Assembly: GCA_014155875.1 (NCBI GenBank)
Contig: JACEFZ010021421.1
Span: forward strand, 462,001-526,000
Source of the DNA: Cepaea nemoralis
Lineage: Eukaryota; Mollusca; Gastropoda; Stylommatophora; Helicidae
Direction of reading: 5' to 3'
DNA length: 64,000 nt
In this document: positions 43,701 through 51,690 of the stretch, in pieces
Layout of the letters: each line of letters opens with the position of its first letter
How positions within the stretch are numbered: the stretch's first letter is position 1
The notes under the pieces: model-generated
Told to the model about the DNA's origin: nothing
The model's input: only the letters and a program-made list of their open reading frames with translations
Database searches by the model: none
Program-made: the position numbers and the translations under genes

Positions 43701-45566
43701 ACTTTAGCCGCCAGTCTCATATCTAATAGACATGATGACAGGTGCCATTCATGAGGATGGCAGATCATCACATGTTATGGCATGGATCATCTTTCTTAAT
43801 CACAATCTGTCTCATCAGAAATAGTAGCTAAATATATCAGGATACCTTAGGTAAGCCTCTCCGTCACCTCCACGGCTGTGGGAAGATGTTCAGGCTATAC
43901 TGAATCAAGAACAGACAAACAACAGAAGTTTTGTGGTTTATGTTTGTCACTTTCCACCTTTCTTCCTCGGATATGTGGATAGTCTGGTGGGTGTGTGTAT
44001 ATATCCATATGTAGATACAGACAATAACCACATATATAAATTCCTTTGTCCATCTAGGAATTGTGTAGAGTCAAACACCCAGAACAATCGGGTTCCTGTG
44101 ATAGTGCAGAGTCAATAGAAAGTTAGACCAGCCTGACACAAGGTTCCACTGTTATCGAAGGAAGTGTTGTTTCAGATAACACTGATTAAATAACCGCTAC
44201 ATGTATGGGTGTCTCCCCACCGGTATACTGGCCGAAGGTTTATTCGCCCTAGTAGGTGTGAAGATATCTTTTCCCCCTTTGACTGCACCCAGTTAAATAA
44301 CCACTGGCCAGGGTGTCAGTAATCACTTCACAGCTTATAGCCCTACTACATATCTGGGTTTTCACCTTGACGAGAAATGCACGTTGTCGTTCTCGTGCGT
44401 CACATGAGGCTGACTGAAAAGTACTCGTTTAAAACTGCCACATGATGATGATTGAAACGTACTAATATCAAACCTAGGGTAATTAAATGATAGCTCTGGT
44501 CGTGCAGAAGTCCTCTATCAGAACAATAATTCCCTAATGTCTATTCCGTCTTGTCCGCTGACCTCATCCCCCGCTGAAATCCAGGCCCAAGTAAAATACA
44601 GGCTTGCTACACGGCTGGCCTGCATGGTCAATAATTGACCCACAACTGGTCGCGTCTGCTGACCCTAGGCCCACGCCTACATCTAGGTCAGAGCACAGGC
44701 TTACGGCACAACTGGCCTGCCTGGTCGCTAATTGACCCACAACTGAAAAACAAAACACAGTTAAGCGACAACAATGATAAATGTGTTACCTTTAAACTTA
44801 GGAACTATTTGGCAACAGAAATTGATAAGATAGCTTCATAAAGGCCTCCGCTGTAGCACATGCCCTGGCCCCTCCAGAAGATGCGCTACAATACAGCTGG
44901 AAGATCAAAGCGGCCTCTCAAGACCTTGGCTGTAGAACCATCTCTGGATTCCCAGACGATGCATCAAAATACAGCTGGGCAAAGAAGCGGCCTCTCGCCT
45001 CAAAGACAGGCTACTGAATGACCATTAGGATTGGGTCCGGAAGTATCCCACAATCACGGAACCCGCCGAACATCTCCGAGAATTACCCCGCGAAATGATG
45101 GCAACTCATGTTTCCCTGAAGTTTATCAGAATGTGCGATTTACAACAGCATCTACGCACATTCAAAGAGTTCTGTTTCTCGAGACCAGTGAAGTTCATGA
45201 CAACCCTGATACATAACTGCATGTGAACCTAGAAAACGGTCCTAACTCTTTTTACCTGGAGATCCCCACTCACCCGCCTTAAAATGTGGACTAGCCGCAT
45301 GAACGGGGTGGGACAAAAGTGGGTACTGTGTTGTCCCAACTGAGGCCTACTTCCATTTCGTGACAAGGAATCAACCAGCACTACGATGGACACAGGACAT
45401 TGCAGACACTGGGCATGAGGTAGGAGAGATAGGGAGACTTTCCCATAGTCCGTGATGAAAGCAATGATCTGCAAAGGGCCGGTGGACATAATAATGGGGT
45501 ATTACAGTTTGTTTGCCACACATGCTTAATTATTCTCTTTATTTTGTCCAACCAGGTAACCGATGA
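19724..45566 (+). CDS. HMMR: HMMR (RHAMM) orthologue, nine coding exons
   Basis: Joined exons 19724-19769, 24149-24211, 25839-25901, 26965-29615, 33544-33711, 35863-35954, 40537-40670, 42281-42437 and 45556-45566 encode about 1,127 residues. All introns are GT-AG and all phases agree, apart from one surplus base in exon 4. HMMR is a long coiled-coil protein of centrosomes and spindle poles that also binds hyaluronan. Diagnostic features are the start MAFSRAKLKRFNE, the PGVGAY motif in exon 2, SLYEELEKRMEPF in exon 6, the conserved MGHQN core with a basic KLKYMEKLK helix in exon 7, and the terminal PLKDGN. Human HMMR has matching motifs in the same order and is about 725 residues, so this protein is longer, mainly in the central coiled coil. 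Introns are loaded with transposons. Confidence 0.92.
19770..21020. other. HMMR intron 1, 5' part
   Basis: No gene or clear repeat class is recognised. The region is AT-rich with a short CpG-containing patch at 20320-20420. Confidence 0.4.
21030..22470 (+). repeat. Four diverged copies of one repeat in HMMR intron 1
   Basis: Blocks at about 21030-21210, 21216-21600, 21665-21800 and 22120-22470 share the order: aattctgcat, gtttcatcg, a attgtggttgaaaaaca or equivalent block, then attttctgcgaag. The longer copies 2 and 4 continue in parallel (taaagattaataataatttg, then gaacatatttttgaagtca). They look like successive duplications or insertions of one element. The class is unknown. Confidence 0.75.
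21865..21933 (+). pseudogene. tRNA-Asp(GTC)-like pseudogene or SINE head
   Basis: The segment follows eukaryotic tRNA-Asp closely: a ctagtgtagt D-arm, a cctgtcacg anticodon loop with GTC, and a ccggggttctattcccgg T-arm. The acceptor ends (5' aactcgc, 3' ctgggta) no longer pair well, and T replaces the usual G or A in the T-loop. It is followed by a T-rich tract. It is probably a decayed tRNA copy or the head of a SINE. Confidence 0.6.
22471..23356. other. HMMR intron 1, no gene seen
   Basis: The region is AT-rich. Two short related pieces (about 22740-22870 and 22860-22960, sharing gcaagatgtatatat and ggatgtgc) suggest a small local duplication. Confidence 0.4.
23357..23751. mobile_element. 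hAT-type MITE with 8-bp target duplication
   Basis: The terminal inverted repeats read cagtgattctcaaccc and ggttgagaacagaaccactg. They are flanked by atctacta (23349-23356) and atttacta (23752-23759), an 8-bp duplication with one mismatch, as hAT elements make. The element matches 54876-55239 in reverse orientation. It holds a run of about 23 C (about 23427-23449) and about 20 G (23702-23721). It has no coding capacity. Confidence 0.85.
24014..24165 (+). repeat. About 78-bp duplication spanning the HMMR exon 2 acceptor
   Basis: Two tandem copies share tgttttgtccacctgttcaa cagaaaacacacctgg. The second copy is the real intron end and exon 2 start. The first (acceptor at about 24071) runs into gtcagatatg and cannot encode the rest of the exon. 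The duplicated acceptor is a potential decoy splice site. Confidence 0.8.
24149..24211 (+). CDS. HMMR: HMMR coding exon 2
   Basis: The acceptor is ttcaacag and the donor is aaag|gtcagt. It encodes ENTPGVGAYNLGAENK followed by HGQLK, with the Pro-Gly-x-Gly-Ala-Tyr motif of HMMR N termini. A second, equally phased donor (catg|gtcagt) lies 12 bases upstream at 24199/24200. The exon could therefore end at either site and lose four codons. Confidence 0.85.
24380..24700 (+). pseudogene. LINE 3'-end fragment
   Basis: The frame from about 24498 includes MRGGALENIEMAEKISSRGR, resembling the MR-x-x-x-LEN segment at the C terminus of LINE RT proteins. Related text recurs at 32580-32910 (ggccagggtaac, agatctgtg). 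It is short and degraded. Confidence 0.5.
24803..25015 (+). mobile_element. tRNA-derived SINE
   Basis: A box A-like tggccaagtggctaa and a box B-like agttcaattcc are spaced as in an internal Pol III promoter. They are followed by an unrelated body with an A-rich tract and ending near aggtactataaacagtag. Confidence 0.55.
25839..25901 (+). CDS. HMMR: HMMR coding exon 3
   Basis: The acceptor is atctgcag and the donor is aaag|gttagt; 63 bases. It encodes LDRSRSLSKLDLSCRHLKDK with phase 1 at both ends, matching exons 2 and 4. Human HMMR has a similar Ser/Lys-rich stretch here. Confidence 0.8.
25967..26265 (+). pseudogene. LINE reverse-transcriptase C terminus with (GAA)n tail
   Basis: The open segment reads ANRLQWLGHIERMEDNRETK, then RPRGRPRRRWRDNI, DEWRQIVFAAKNLNG and a stop. 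This is the conserved C-terminal end of a common animal LINE RT protein. It is followed directly by gaagaagaagaagaag, the 3' tail. The insertion is 5'-truncated, as usual for LINEs, and lies in HMMR intron 3. Confidence 0.8.
26965..29615 (+). CDS. HMMR: HMMR coding exon 4, giant coiled-coil exon
   Basis: The exon runs from the tttctttag acceptor to the gccag|gtaagt donor and encodes about 883 residues of nearly continuous heptad coiled coil. It contains a 42-residue (six-heptad) internal repeat: the LDEKLKSLE-type motif begins at 28560, 28686 and 28812, exactly 126 bases apart. A second family around EY-x-x-KLQSL recurs at about 29066 and 29263. The frame is open from the acceptor to 29564 except that the last about 100 bases must be read in the next frame, so one extra base lies near 29507-29515. 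With that base discounted, the exon ends in phase 2, as exon 5 requires. Confidence 0.88.
29616..30394. other. HMMR intron 4, first part
   Basis: No gene is seen. A short SINE-body match (agtagtttgccgttgcatta, about 30034-30053) is all that stands out. Confidence 0.4.
30395..30840 (+). pseudogene. LINE reverse-transcriptase fragment
   Basis: The translation gives RYLGSVITTDGKSNTE and KTAFQQIKSSLC. After frame breaks come a FIGHTMRKQGG-like segment and RGRQREKFLDSIGTEGSQ. These are the post-catalytic and C-terminal motifs of LINE RT ORFs. The downstream segment parallels the minus-strand fragment at 19005-19200. Confidence 0.7.
31388..32073. mobile_element. piggyBac-like MITE
   Basis: The ends form an inverted repeat (ccctttgaaccct at 31390 and ttgaaaggg at 32063-32071). 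The right end is followed by ttaa. The left flank is tcaa, one change from TTAA. The TTAA target and CCC-start are typical of piggyBac-type elements. The interior contains two ccggtatacc palindrome-like motifs and no transposase. Confidence 0.55.
32186..32400 (-). mobile_element. tRNA-derived SINE, minus strand
   Basis: The block cctgtttcaggatattgcgg, ccaacaccagcat and ttcagctg matches the 3' body of the SINE family at 38100-38330 in reverse. A tRNA-like head (fwd gtgactcgaaccacttcta, then gagagtattcggga) lies at its right end. Confidence 0.55.
32580..32910 (+). repeat. LINE-end-like fragment with poly-T/poly-G tract
   Basis: The segment resembles 24410-24660 (ttgccagggtaacta, agatctgtgaaga). 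It contains a T-rich then G-rich homopolymer tract at about 32680-32715. No open frame is kept. Confidence 0.4.
33208..33350 (-). mobile_element. SINE-like repeat, copy C
   Basis: This is the third member of the family seen at 12358 and 18010. It has cacatccgacttctgctggc and gttgaccgggttaaccttcc, in the same orientation as copy A. It ends 190 bases before HMMR exon 5. Confidence 0.75.
33544..33711 (+). CDS. HMMR: HMMR coding exon 5
   Basis: The acceptor is ttatgttag and the donor is caaga|gtaagt. It encodes ISEEFESYQARHGAKLRAL and a further coiled-coil stretch ending in GSDPGQ. The FESYKALTASEI region of human HMMR is the counterpart. Phases fit exons 4 (after discounting one base) and 6. 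Confidence 0.88.
33712..34930. other. HMMR intron 5, no gene seen
   Basis: No recognisable gene or repeat class is seen in this part of the intron. Confidence 0.35.
34936..35125 (+). mobile_element. Relic of the hAT MITE family
   Basis: The pieces ctaataacacatattagaac, acaaaacgtggtttgcgggt and aacgaatttcag match the interior of the MITEs at 23357 and 54876. No terminal inverted repeats remain. Confidence 0.6.
35400..35860 (+). repeat. GT/T-rich degenerate tandem sequence before exon 6
   Basis: Irregular repeats of tttgtgtgtcac, gatttgtatttttct and gtttgtatgtca, about 40-60 bases apart, run into the pyrimidine tract of the HMMR exon 6 acceptor. Open frames here are low-complexity and not genes. 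Confidence 0.55.
35863..35954 (+). CDS. HMMR: HMMR coding exon 6
   Basis: The acceptor is aatccccag and the donor is caag|gtcagt. It encodes WKSLYEELEKRMEPFKDI and then LDNYELEKKLLQ. This matches a highly conserved C-terminal HMMR segment that reads W-x-x-LYEEL followed by KPF in human. Confidence 0.9.
36022..36591 (-). mobile_element. Mariner-type transposon relic
   Basis: The ends are tgagggggagtcgataagta and its imperfect inverse (ttattgacttgctctca). They are flanked by TA at 36020-36021 and 36592-36593, the Tc1/mariner target. The minus-strand translation near 36430-36280 resembles a mariner HTH_48 DNA-binding domain (VVRFLCGQK, then a Lys/Cys-rich segment). At 570 bp it is internally deleted and its frames are broken. 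Confidence 0.8.
36594..37017. other. HMMR intron 6, no gene seen
   Basis: A cttcttctttt tract near 36668 precedes sequence of unknown class. No gene is recognised. Confidence 0.35.
37018..37125 (-). mobile_element. SINE 3'-body fragment
   Basis: The pieces cgtatcccttacgggacgtt, gcagtcaacaccagcatttt and cagtagtttgccattgc are the inverse of 38222-38325. The tRNA-like head is absent. Confidence 0.75.
37376..37445 (+). repeat. Short tandem repeat, about 23 bp x 3
   Basis: Three units of attgtcacatgatattggtg-type sequence lie in tandem. Confidence 0.7.
37706..37862 (-). mobile_element. tRNA-derived SINE, second family, minus strand
   Basis: In reverse, it carries a box B (cgggttcaaccc from fwd 37799-37810) and a body beginning gtccaattgaccag. 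The same family lies at 40095-40292 (minus) and 49652-49815 (plus). Confidence 0.6.
38100..38330 (+). mobile_element. tRNA-derived SINE, first family, best copy
   Basis: A box A-like tctgtggctaagggt and a perfect box B-like gggttcgaaaccc form the tRNA head. The body (cggcaaactactgaacataa, then gcagctgaaaatgctggtg and gcaacgtcctgtaagggata) is repeated in fragments at 18425, 32186 and 37018. Confidence 0.75.
38331..38961. other. HMMR intron 6, no gene seen
   Basis: Nothing recognisable is seen here. Confidence 0.35.
38966..39491. mobile_element. piggyBac-like MITE, second family
   Basis: The left end ccctaccagacc follows TTAA (38962-38965). The right end ggtctggtagagc is its inverse with two changes and is followed by taaa. 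Internal repeats include cggtatagcgg and cggtacagcgg. It is non-coding. Confidence 0.5.
39670..40020. repeat. Two weak tRNA-like SINE heads
   Basis: Box B-like sequences (caagtttgaatctcgg near 39740 and gagttcaaattc near 39970) suggest decayed SINE heads. Bodies are not assignable. Confidence 0.3.
40095..40292 (-). mobile_element. tRNA-derived SINE, second family, minus strand
   Basis: The pieces ttcagaggtgcctgtaactt, acatccccattt, ggttgaaccgcttacctcgg and catcagcaca, ending in tgccatgctgac, are the inverse of the copy at 49652-49815. Confidence 0.7.
40537..40670 (+). CDS. HMMR: HMMR coding exon 7, conserved C-terminal core
   Basis: The acceptor is actgtttag and the donor is cagaag|gtgagt. 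It encodes DKYTNEQIEKLTKEAIKN followed by MGHQNHRQKLKYMEKLKQE. The GHQN core and the following basic helix are the signature of HMMR, the part implicated in centrosome targeting and, through spaced basic residues, in hyaluronan binding. Confidence 0.93.
40720..40900 (+). repeat. About 32-bp degenerate tandem repeat
   Basis: Units such as cgatacctagattgatattt cctgtgc repeat four to five times just after HMMR exon 7, followed by a looser ttcttgtaggttttcttg motif. Confidence 0.7.
40993..41699. mobile_element. Possible piggyBac-like MITE
   Basis: The right end ggacgctatgccttgtaaag gg is followed by TTAA (41700-41703). The left end after TTAA (40989-40992) holds agggcagacgcttgtccgtt, a partial inverse of the right end. 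The remainder is non-coding. Confidence 0.4.
42281..42437 (+). CDS. HMMR: HMMR coding exon 8
   Basis: The acceptor is tgtcctgcag and the donor is ggatg|gtacgc. It encodes KLCESQEELRRQVALVKKYQ, a short coiled coil, and a Lys/Pro-rich tail (KKTPAKPTPARPLVPL). The tail corresponds to the end of vertebrate HMMR, which carries a TPLKEGN-like motif. Confidence 0.9.
42505..42720 (+). mobile_element. tRNA-derived SINE, third type
   Basis: The head reads tggtgcagtggttagca with box B-like gtttcaatcccta-type sequence (gtgtttcaatccctg), tRNA-Glu/Gly-like. The body end is not clear. Confidence 0.5.
42973..45080 (-). mobile_element. LTR-like region in HMMR intron 8 (right end unknown)
   Basis: The left end tgtgacaacaccgacccgg would be an LTR 3' end on the minus strand (ending in gttgtcaca). 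An AATAAA (minus, fwd ctttattgg near 43112) lies about 140 bases inside. No gag-pol homology is seen. A 75-bp tandem duplication at about 44865-45005 (aagcggcctctc) is included. The assignment is tentative. Confidence 0.3.
45556..45566 (+). CDS. HMMR: HMMR coding exon 9, last two residues and stop
   Basis: The acceptor is gtccaaccag. The spliced frame reads Lys-Asp-Gly-Asn-Arg-stop, with TGA at 45564-45566. The Gly-Asn pair agrees with the vertebrate C-terminal motif, which supports this very small exon. An AATAAA lies at 45574-45579, only a few bases after the stop, and no other canonical poly(A) signal is seen in the next 150 bases. Confidence 0.75.
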
Positions 45567-46184
45567 CCAACTGAATAAACGCTCAAGCTGTTTAACCCCA
45601 GGAGTATTATCTGTTAAAGTGTCAAAATGATGCTTCTTGTAAGCAGGGAAGTTTTCATCTGACTCTTGAGTCCTGTTTGTATGACTGTATCAACTGTGTG
45701 CTGCTGTGTAAATACAACCGATATTTTATTTATGATTGCGTTCTGAATTTGTTTATTGTCATAGTAGCAGAGTAGGGACAGATGGTGTTGCAAGTGGGAG
45801 ACAGTGCTGTAGCATCATGACCATCTCTCTCGCTCTCTCTCTCACACACACACACAATTTTGGCTGTCTTATGGAAGGGCATCCATGCATTAACTGATAC
45901 ATACTGCTGGAGATTGCAAGATGTGGAGCAGCATGATCATCAACACCAGTCAGCAATGATGATGATAACATAGACAATGTATCAAATTGACCAGGACCAT
46001 TCTGAATATTTTAATCACAACGAAATACGGCAAAAACTGAGTTTATTTCATTCATGACATCAAAATTGTACACATACTGGAAGAGATATTTTGTGATCAA
46101 GGATTACAGGACAAAATATCATACTTGATACAGTTCTCACACCAGTGAACAAATTGGCCTCTCCATCTTTCAATCCAGTGTTCA
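45567..46184 (+). other. HMMR 3' UTR and intergenic sequence
   Basis: The 3' UTR begins at 45567. Its end is not defined, since only the very close AATAAA at 45574 is canonical. A ctctctct/acacacac microsatellite lies near 45825-45855. No gene follows. Confidence 0.45.
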
Positions 46185-46520
46185 AACATTACACATGAAA
46201 TTAATCTATAATATAATCCACTGCTCATACATTTCATATTAAATTAATCTATAAACTGCATACATTACACAAACAATGACATGAAACTGATCTATATAAT
46301 ATAATTCACTGCTCACACATGAATTTGTTGTTATAGAATCCACTGCTCACACATTAGACAAGAATTAATTAGATCGTGTTATAATTGAATCCACTATTCA
46401 TACATCACACAAGAATTAATGAGACCTTGTTATAATATAATCCACCACTCAAACATTACACATGAACTTATCTAGAATATAATCCAATGCTCATACATTA
46501 CACAAGAAACGAACTGAACA
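46185..46520 (+). repeat. About 60-bp degenerate tandem repeat
   Basis: Five to six units carry ataatccactgctcatacat followed by tacacaagaa-type sequence, with much drift. Confidence 0.65.
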
Positions 46521-46849
46521 ATGTTCTTCACAAATGGGCTTCAACAACTAAGCAATAATTATATTGGAATGTCCTCACACTACAACATGCATAAGGCACA
46601 TTAATGTTTGACTGGACACCCACCCGTAACACCGTATGAAACTGCAAATTTGTAACAAAATATTCATGAGTAACTTCCTATGAGTTGCATTGTGGGGAGG
46701 GTTGAATAATTTACCAAACATTGTTGAACCCACAAACGTATATTCAAATTTTTTCTTATATGAAATTGTAACTTTCTGTTTGTTGCTGAACAAGTTCATG
46801 TCACATAGAAAATTTTTTTAAAAGTTACATGGCACTAAAAGGTACCTCT

Positions 46850-47345
46850 ACTCTACACCTCAAGGTAAAAGAGGAAAGACTAATCAACTCAAGGGTAGAA
46901 GAGGAAAAGGTAGACAACACATTTAGGTACCTTTACATCTCCTACCAGAACAGGAAAAATGAAACAACACTGTATTGTAATTCTACATTCCAGGGTAGAA
47001 AGGGAGAGACTACACAACACTGCAAGATACCTCTACAATCCAGTGTGGATGAGGAAAGACAAACGTTGTAAAGTGCCTTTACATCCCGTGTTAGAAGAGG
47101 AAAGACTAAACATTGTAAAGTACCTCTATACCACAGGGTAGAAGAGGAAAGACTAAACATTGTAAAGTACCTCTATACCCAATGGTAGAAGAGGAAAGAC
47201 TAAACATTGTAAAGTACCTCTATACCCAATGGTAGAAGAGGAAAGACTAAACATTGTAAAGTACCTCTATACCCAATGGTAGAAGAGGAAAGACTAAACA
47301 TTGTAAAGTACCTCTATACCCAATGGTAGAAGAGGAAAGACTAAA
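46850..47345 (+). repeat. 47-bp minisatellite
   Basis: From about 47080 five near-identical units of 47 bases carry gaggaaagactaaacattgt followed by aaagtacctctatacccaat. Upstream units from 46850 are diverged in sequence and length. Confidence 0.85.
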
Positions 47346-48527
47346 CAAGATTGTAAGTTGCTAATACACTCCACAATAGAAGCGGATGGGCTAAAAGACA
47401 CTAAGATAGAAGAGGAAACAACTATGATTATGAATTGCTTTTAATCAATAGAGGCAATGCCATAGTTAGATTACTAACATAGATTTAAAATGCTATGGAT
47501 TTCACATAAACAGGGTTATGATTACAGGGTTGGAAACCAGCGGCAGTCCCACCATTTCTTCCTATCTTCAAACCCTCAGCTGTCATGTATTCATCTGGAT
47601 AACCGTATGTTAATCTAATTACGTTAACTGGTTTAAAACCAGCCACAAAAGTCAAATACTCCACCAGGTAAACCAAAAGACACCCTCCACCAGGCATACC
47701 AACCAGACATATTTTCATGATTCACATACCACAAAATATTTGCTCATGATTAGTTCTTCCAAGAATAAACAACAAATGATACTAATTAAATAACATGGTT
47801 TGCAATAAAACTTGACACACACCCATACACCCAAAACAATTATGATGCAAAATATGTTTACGATTCTTACCAATAAGCTGTGGTTTTAAAGAGAGGTTCA
47901 TATCCCTTCCAATGGTATAGAGAGAGAAAATAGATGCTCTCACTTGCTGGCACGTTATGAGTTTCAATCCCGAGGTGAATTTGTTTTCCTTTGACCTGCC
48001 AGATTGTTCTAGCTTAATATGGGTGCCATGAAATTACTTGAGAAGTAAAGGAAGTCGCCATGATATTGACATAATTACATATTGAGTGCCAACTGCCATA
48101 AAAATATGGGGTCTGCTATACCAGTATGCCAAGCATGAAAAGGAACCCTTGGCTTCACTAGTGGTCAAGATCTGACAACTTCATCTCAACTGAGACGTGC
48201 ACTGACTTGTCCTGTCTGTCAAAGGAACGGTGTCCAGCAATGGGTCAGTGCTGATATAGTGTAATCACATTTTGTAGACCTGAGTGCACAGAGGAATAGG
48301 TGGCCACTGTCCATTTAGCAGGTGTCAAGTGCTCGTCCCTGCTTATGGCATTATCCATGTAGTTTCCATCATCTTCATGAACACACCTGCTACTTTCAAG
48401 AGAGACAGTGAGAAACCATATATGTGGAAGATAGGGGAATCCACCACACTGTCTTTCTGTCACAAATCTGGAGTGAAGGAAAGTGTGTCAGAGTCTATGG
48501 ACTGAACGGCCTGATGTGACATGATTA
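47346..48527. other. Intergenic, no gene seen
   Basis: No family is recognised on either strand; short open frames have no support. Confidence 0.35.
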
Positions 48528-48790
48528 GTGAAGATGGTTAAGCAAAGGTCTTGTGCCCTGGACAAAAAGTTCATGCCTTGTGGCTCCCCGCTTCACTCCC
48601 ATCTCCCTGACTCTGGACAAGTCAGCAGATTCCCAAGCGTCCTTAAAGTCGTCCGTTTGTCCAGCATCTCTTATGGCATGGATGATGTCTGGCCCATCCG
48701 TTGTCCTTATCTCCTTAATTACCGCCAAATAATCGGCTCACTTGTTGGCTTTTACGCTAAGGCGCCCCAGTACACAGATGAAAGTTAGCT
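48528..48790 (-). pseudogene. LINE 3'-end fragment (RNase H-bearing family)
   Basis: The minus-strand translation gives ADIIHAIRDAGQTDDF-like text (with a local PDIIHAIRDAGQTDDFKDA) and DLSRVREMGVKRG. It matches the C-terminal segment of the element at 62926-63968 (ADVINVLKDMARTEDF, SLSRMKDLGVR). Confidence 0.65.
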
Positions 48791-49651
48791 TGACTCGTGA
48801 TGTGCTCAGTGTGTCGAGCCACTCATGTTGCATGAGGCCAATCTGGTCCATCTTGAGCAACATGACATACCTTTATCACAATATCCCACTCAAAAATGAT
48901 CCATTGTGTAAGATACACTAATATCCAGGCAGGTGCCGTGTGCATGCAATCCTCAAGATCTGCTGCCATTTCTCATGTTTTATGCAAAAACTTGTCCAAG
49001 GTGTCCTGTGTTCATCTTGGTCCTGACTGACCCATTCCCTTCTTCCAAGTACTAGCCTTCCATCACTGTTCTCTACAAGCCACTAACTTTTAATATAGTC
49101 AAAGTATTTCAGTTTCAGAGACACAATACTGTTGTTGAGCCAGTTTTCTTGGTTGTTCGGGGCTCATAGAATTTTCTTCTTCAAGTCCAAAATATTCTAA
49201 GAATGTTTCTATCACATTTGAGCACAAAATCCTCAATTTTCTTCTTTAGTGATGAAATAGTCCATGGCTGACATCCATTTTTTGCCCCAGAAAAAATGCA
49301 CGTCTTCAAAGATTTTACTTTAACCTGTTTGCTGTTATGCCATAGGTTCTTAATACTGTTTAATCTTTGCCATGCTATGGTTTGCCTTCATCTAACTTCT
49401 TTTCTTGATTATGGAGCCAAGATATTCAGAATAGATGGTACAAAACAAAATACAGAATTACAGGAAAAAGGCCAACCAGAACCACCGCTGGAAGACAAGG
49501 AAACAGTGGCAGGCATGTGCGTACACCTTTGCCCTCTTCCTCATCAAATAAAAATGTATGATTATAACCTCTAATAGGCTCCTACCACAGTTAGTAGGTG
49601 AAGTGGCAGACGGTTAGCAACTGGTTAAAAGCATTTTAAAATCATGTACAC
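48791..49651. other. Intergenic, no gene seen
   Basis: Nothing recognisable is seen. Confidence 0.35.
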
Positions 49652-49815
49652 AGGTCAGCATGGCCGAATGGATAAAAGCACTTTGTTCTTAAGCTTCCAG
49701 TGTGCTGATGCCGAGGTAGTTGGACTGAAATGTTGACTACTTGCCCTTGACTTGGGGATGTAAATCACAAGTACCTCAGAAGTTGGAGTGGGATCGCCTG
49801 ATGGCGAGGGACACT
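49652..49815 (+). mobile_element. tRNA-derived SINE, second family, plus strand
   Basis: The head gtcagcatggccgaatggat is a strong box A in a tRNA-Leu/Ser-like context. The body (gatgccgaggtag, then acttggggatgtaaa and tacctcagaagttgg) matches the minus-strand copies at 37706 and 40095. Confidence 0.7.
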
Positions 49816-50267
49816 GGTAACGGAAAGCATAACCCACATGCAAAAATTAGTCCAGTGTGGACTACACTTATGTTAAAAGTGAACGAGTGGAAAAGAAAGA
49901 AACAATGCATGGTTACAGTCTCTAATAAGTACTGGGTACTTACTACATTTAGTAGATGCGGTGAGCACGGAAGACTTATCAGCAGCTTTAATAGCATTTT
50001 AAACAAATCATGTACAGAAGCCCCGGGGACGGAACAAAAATATAGAACTTGGATAATACCAGAAACCCTTTAAACATAAAGAAACAAGACAGATTTAAAC
50101 AACCCAGAGCTGCTAAAGCCTGAAACCATAAAAAACATACAGAAACAAATATTAGTTGCGGTTCCAACTTCATGGCAACAGGTAGTCCCCATTATGCTCC
50201 GTTCCTGCACCAGTGAACATCGCACAAAATGCTCCTCAATGTCTCTTGTGAAAAGTGGAACAAACAG

Positions 50268-50920
50268 GAGTCTGGACAAGCCAACAGCCCACGCAGGTAC
50301 ACTGTGCAGGAGTCTGGACAAGCCAACAGCCCACGCAGGTACACTGTGCAGGAGTCTGGACAAGCCAACAGCCCACGCAGGTACACTGTGCAGGAGTCTG
50401 GACAAGCCAACAGCCCACGCAGGTACACTGTGCAGGAGTCTGGACAAGCCAACAGCCCACGCAGGTACACTGTGCAGGAGTCTGGACAAGCCAACAGCCC
50501 ACGCAGGTACACTGTGCAGGAGTCTGGACAAGCCAACAGCCCACGCAGGTACACTGTGCAGGAGTCTGGACAAGCCAACAGCCCACGCAGGTACACTGTG
50601 CAGGAGTCTGGACAAGCCAACAGCCCACGCAGGTACACTGTGCAGGAGTCTGGACAAGCCAACAGCCCACGCAGGTACACTGTGCAGGAGTCTGGACAAA
50701 GCCCACGCAGGTACACTGTGCAGGAGTCTGGACAAGCCAACAGCCCACGCAGGTACACTGTGCAGGAGTCTGGACAAGCCCACGCAGGTACACTGTGCAG
50801 GAGTCTGGACAAGCCAACAGCCCACGCAGGTACACTGTGCAGGAGTCTGGACAAGCCAACAGCCCACGCAGGTACACTGTGCAGGAGTCTGGACAAGCCC
50901 ACGCAGGTACACTGTGCATA
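50268..50920 (+). repeat. 42-bp minisatellite, about 15 units
   Basis: The unit carries gagtctggacaagccaacag and cccacgcaggtacactgtgc. Three shortened units (near 50697, 50780 and 50897) lack 6-7 bases and shift the frame. The array is open in several frames on both strands, which produces five spurious ORFs of 230-289 codons. Confidence 0.95.
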
Positions 50921-51389
50921 ATGCCGCTGCCAGAATGGTTCTGTAACCCTGCTACTGAGTTGAGTGTGTGGTGCGGCACTGTGAGCTGAGAAACTAATAA
51001 AGAAGTTAGATAGCAGATAAGACATATTTAGATAAGTAACAGCAATGATAGGAAACCTCAATGACCTTTATAGTAACACAAGGGAAATAGCAGGAATATA
51101 TAATCAACCAACTGACAGATCAAAAATAGTAATTAAAGATCAAACGAACAGACGGGCTGAAAACTTTGAGGAACTTAACAGATTAGCAGAAGTGGGGCTA
51201 GATATTGACTGTAAAAAACCATCTAAATAAGAAAAGCTATCAACCTACTGAAGGATGGGAAAGCTGCTGGTCCCACAAAGGTTTCAAGTAAATGAACACA
51301 GGATAGCTGAGATACACAAGGAAATACACTGGCAGACTTACATAATATAAACGAGCAGATGTACCAATGAAGACATACAGGGATATGTA

Positions 51390-51690
51390 AACAAGACACA
51401 GAAATATACACACAGACAGTTGTGCAGGATAGGCAAAAGCAGACATGATAGGATAAAAGTAGACATGATAGGATAAAAGTAGACACGAAATCACATACAT
51501 ATGAATATACTAGGTGGCACACAAATGAAGACGTGGGTATTTACAAAAGAATATGCAGATATGTACATAGACAATGTATGATATACAAAAGTAGACAAAC
51601 AGACATAAAGGTGGACACAAATATGTAAACACAAGGGATATAAAGATGTGAACATGAGGAAACGTAACGATGCAGACACAAAAAGGTATA
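51390..51690 (+). repeat. A-rich degenerate repeat region
   Basis: The motif agacatgataggataaaagt is tandemly repeated near 51440-51485. Looser agacacaaatatgtaaac-like units surround it. Confidence 0.6.

Noticed and set aside
42973..45212. Complete LTR pair or intact retroelement
   Set aside because: There is only an LTR-like left end and a poly(A)-type signal, with no gag-pol and no second LTR.
50070..51061. Overlapping ORFs of 230-289 codons on both strands
   Set aside because: They are products of the 42-bp minisatellite.
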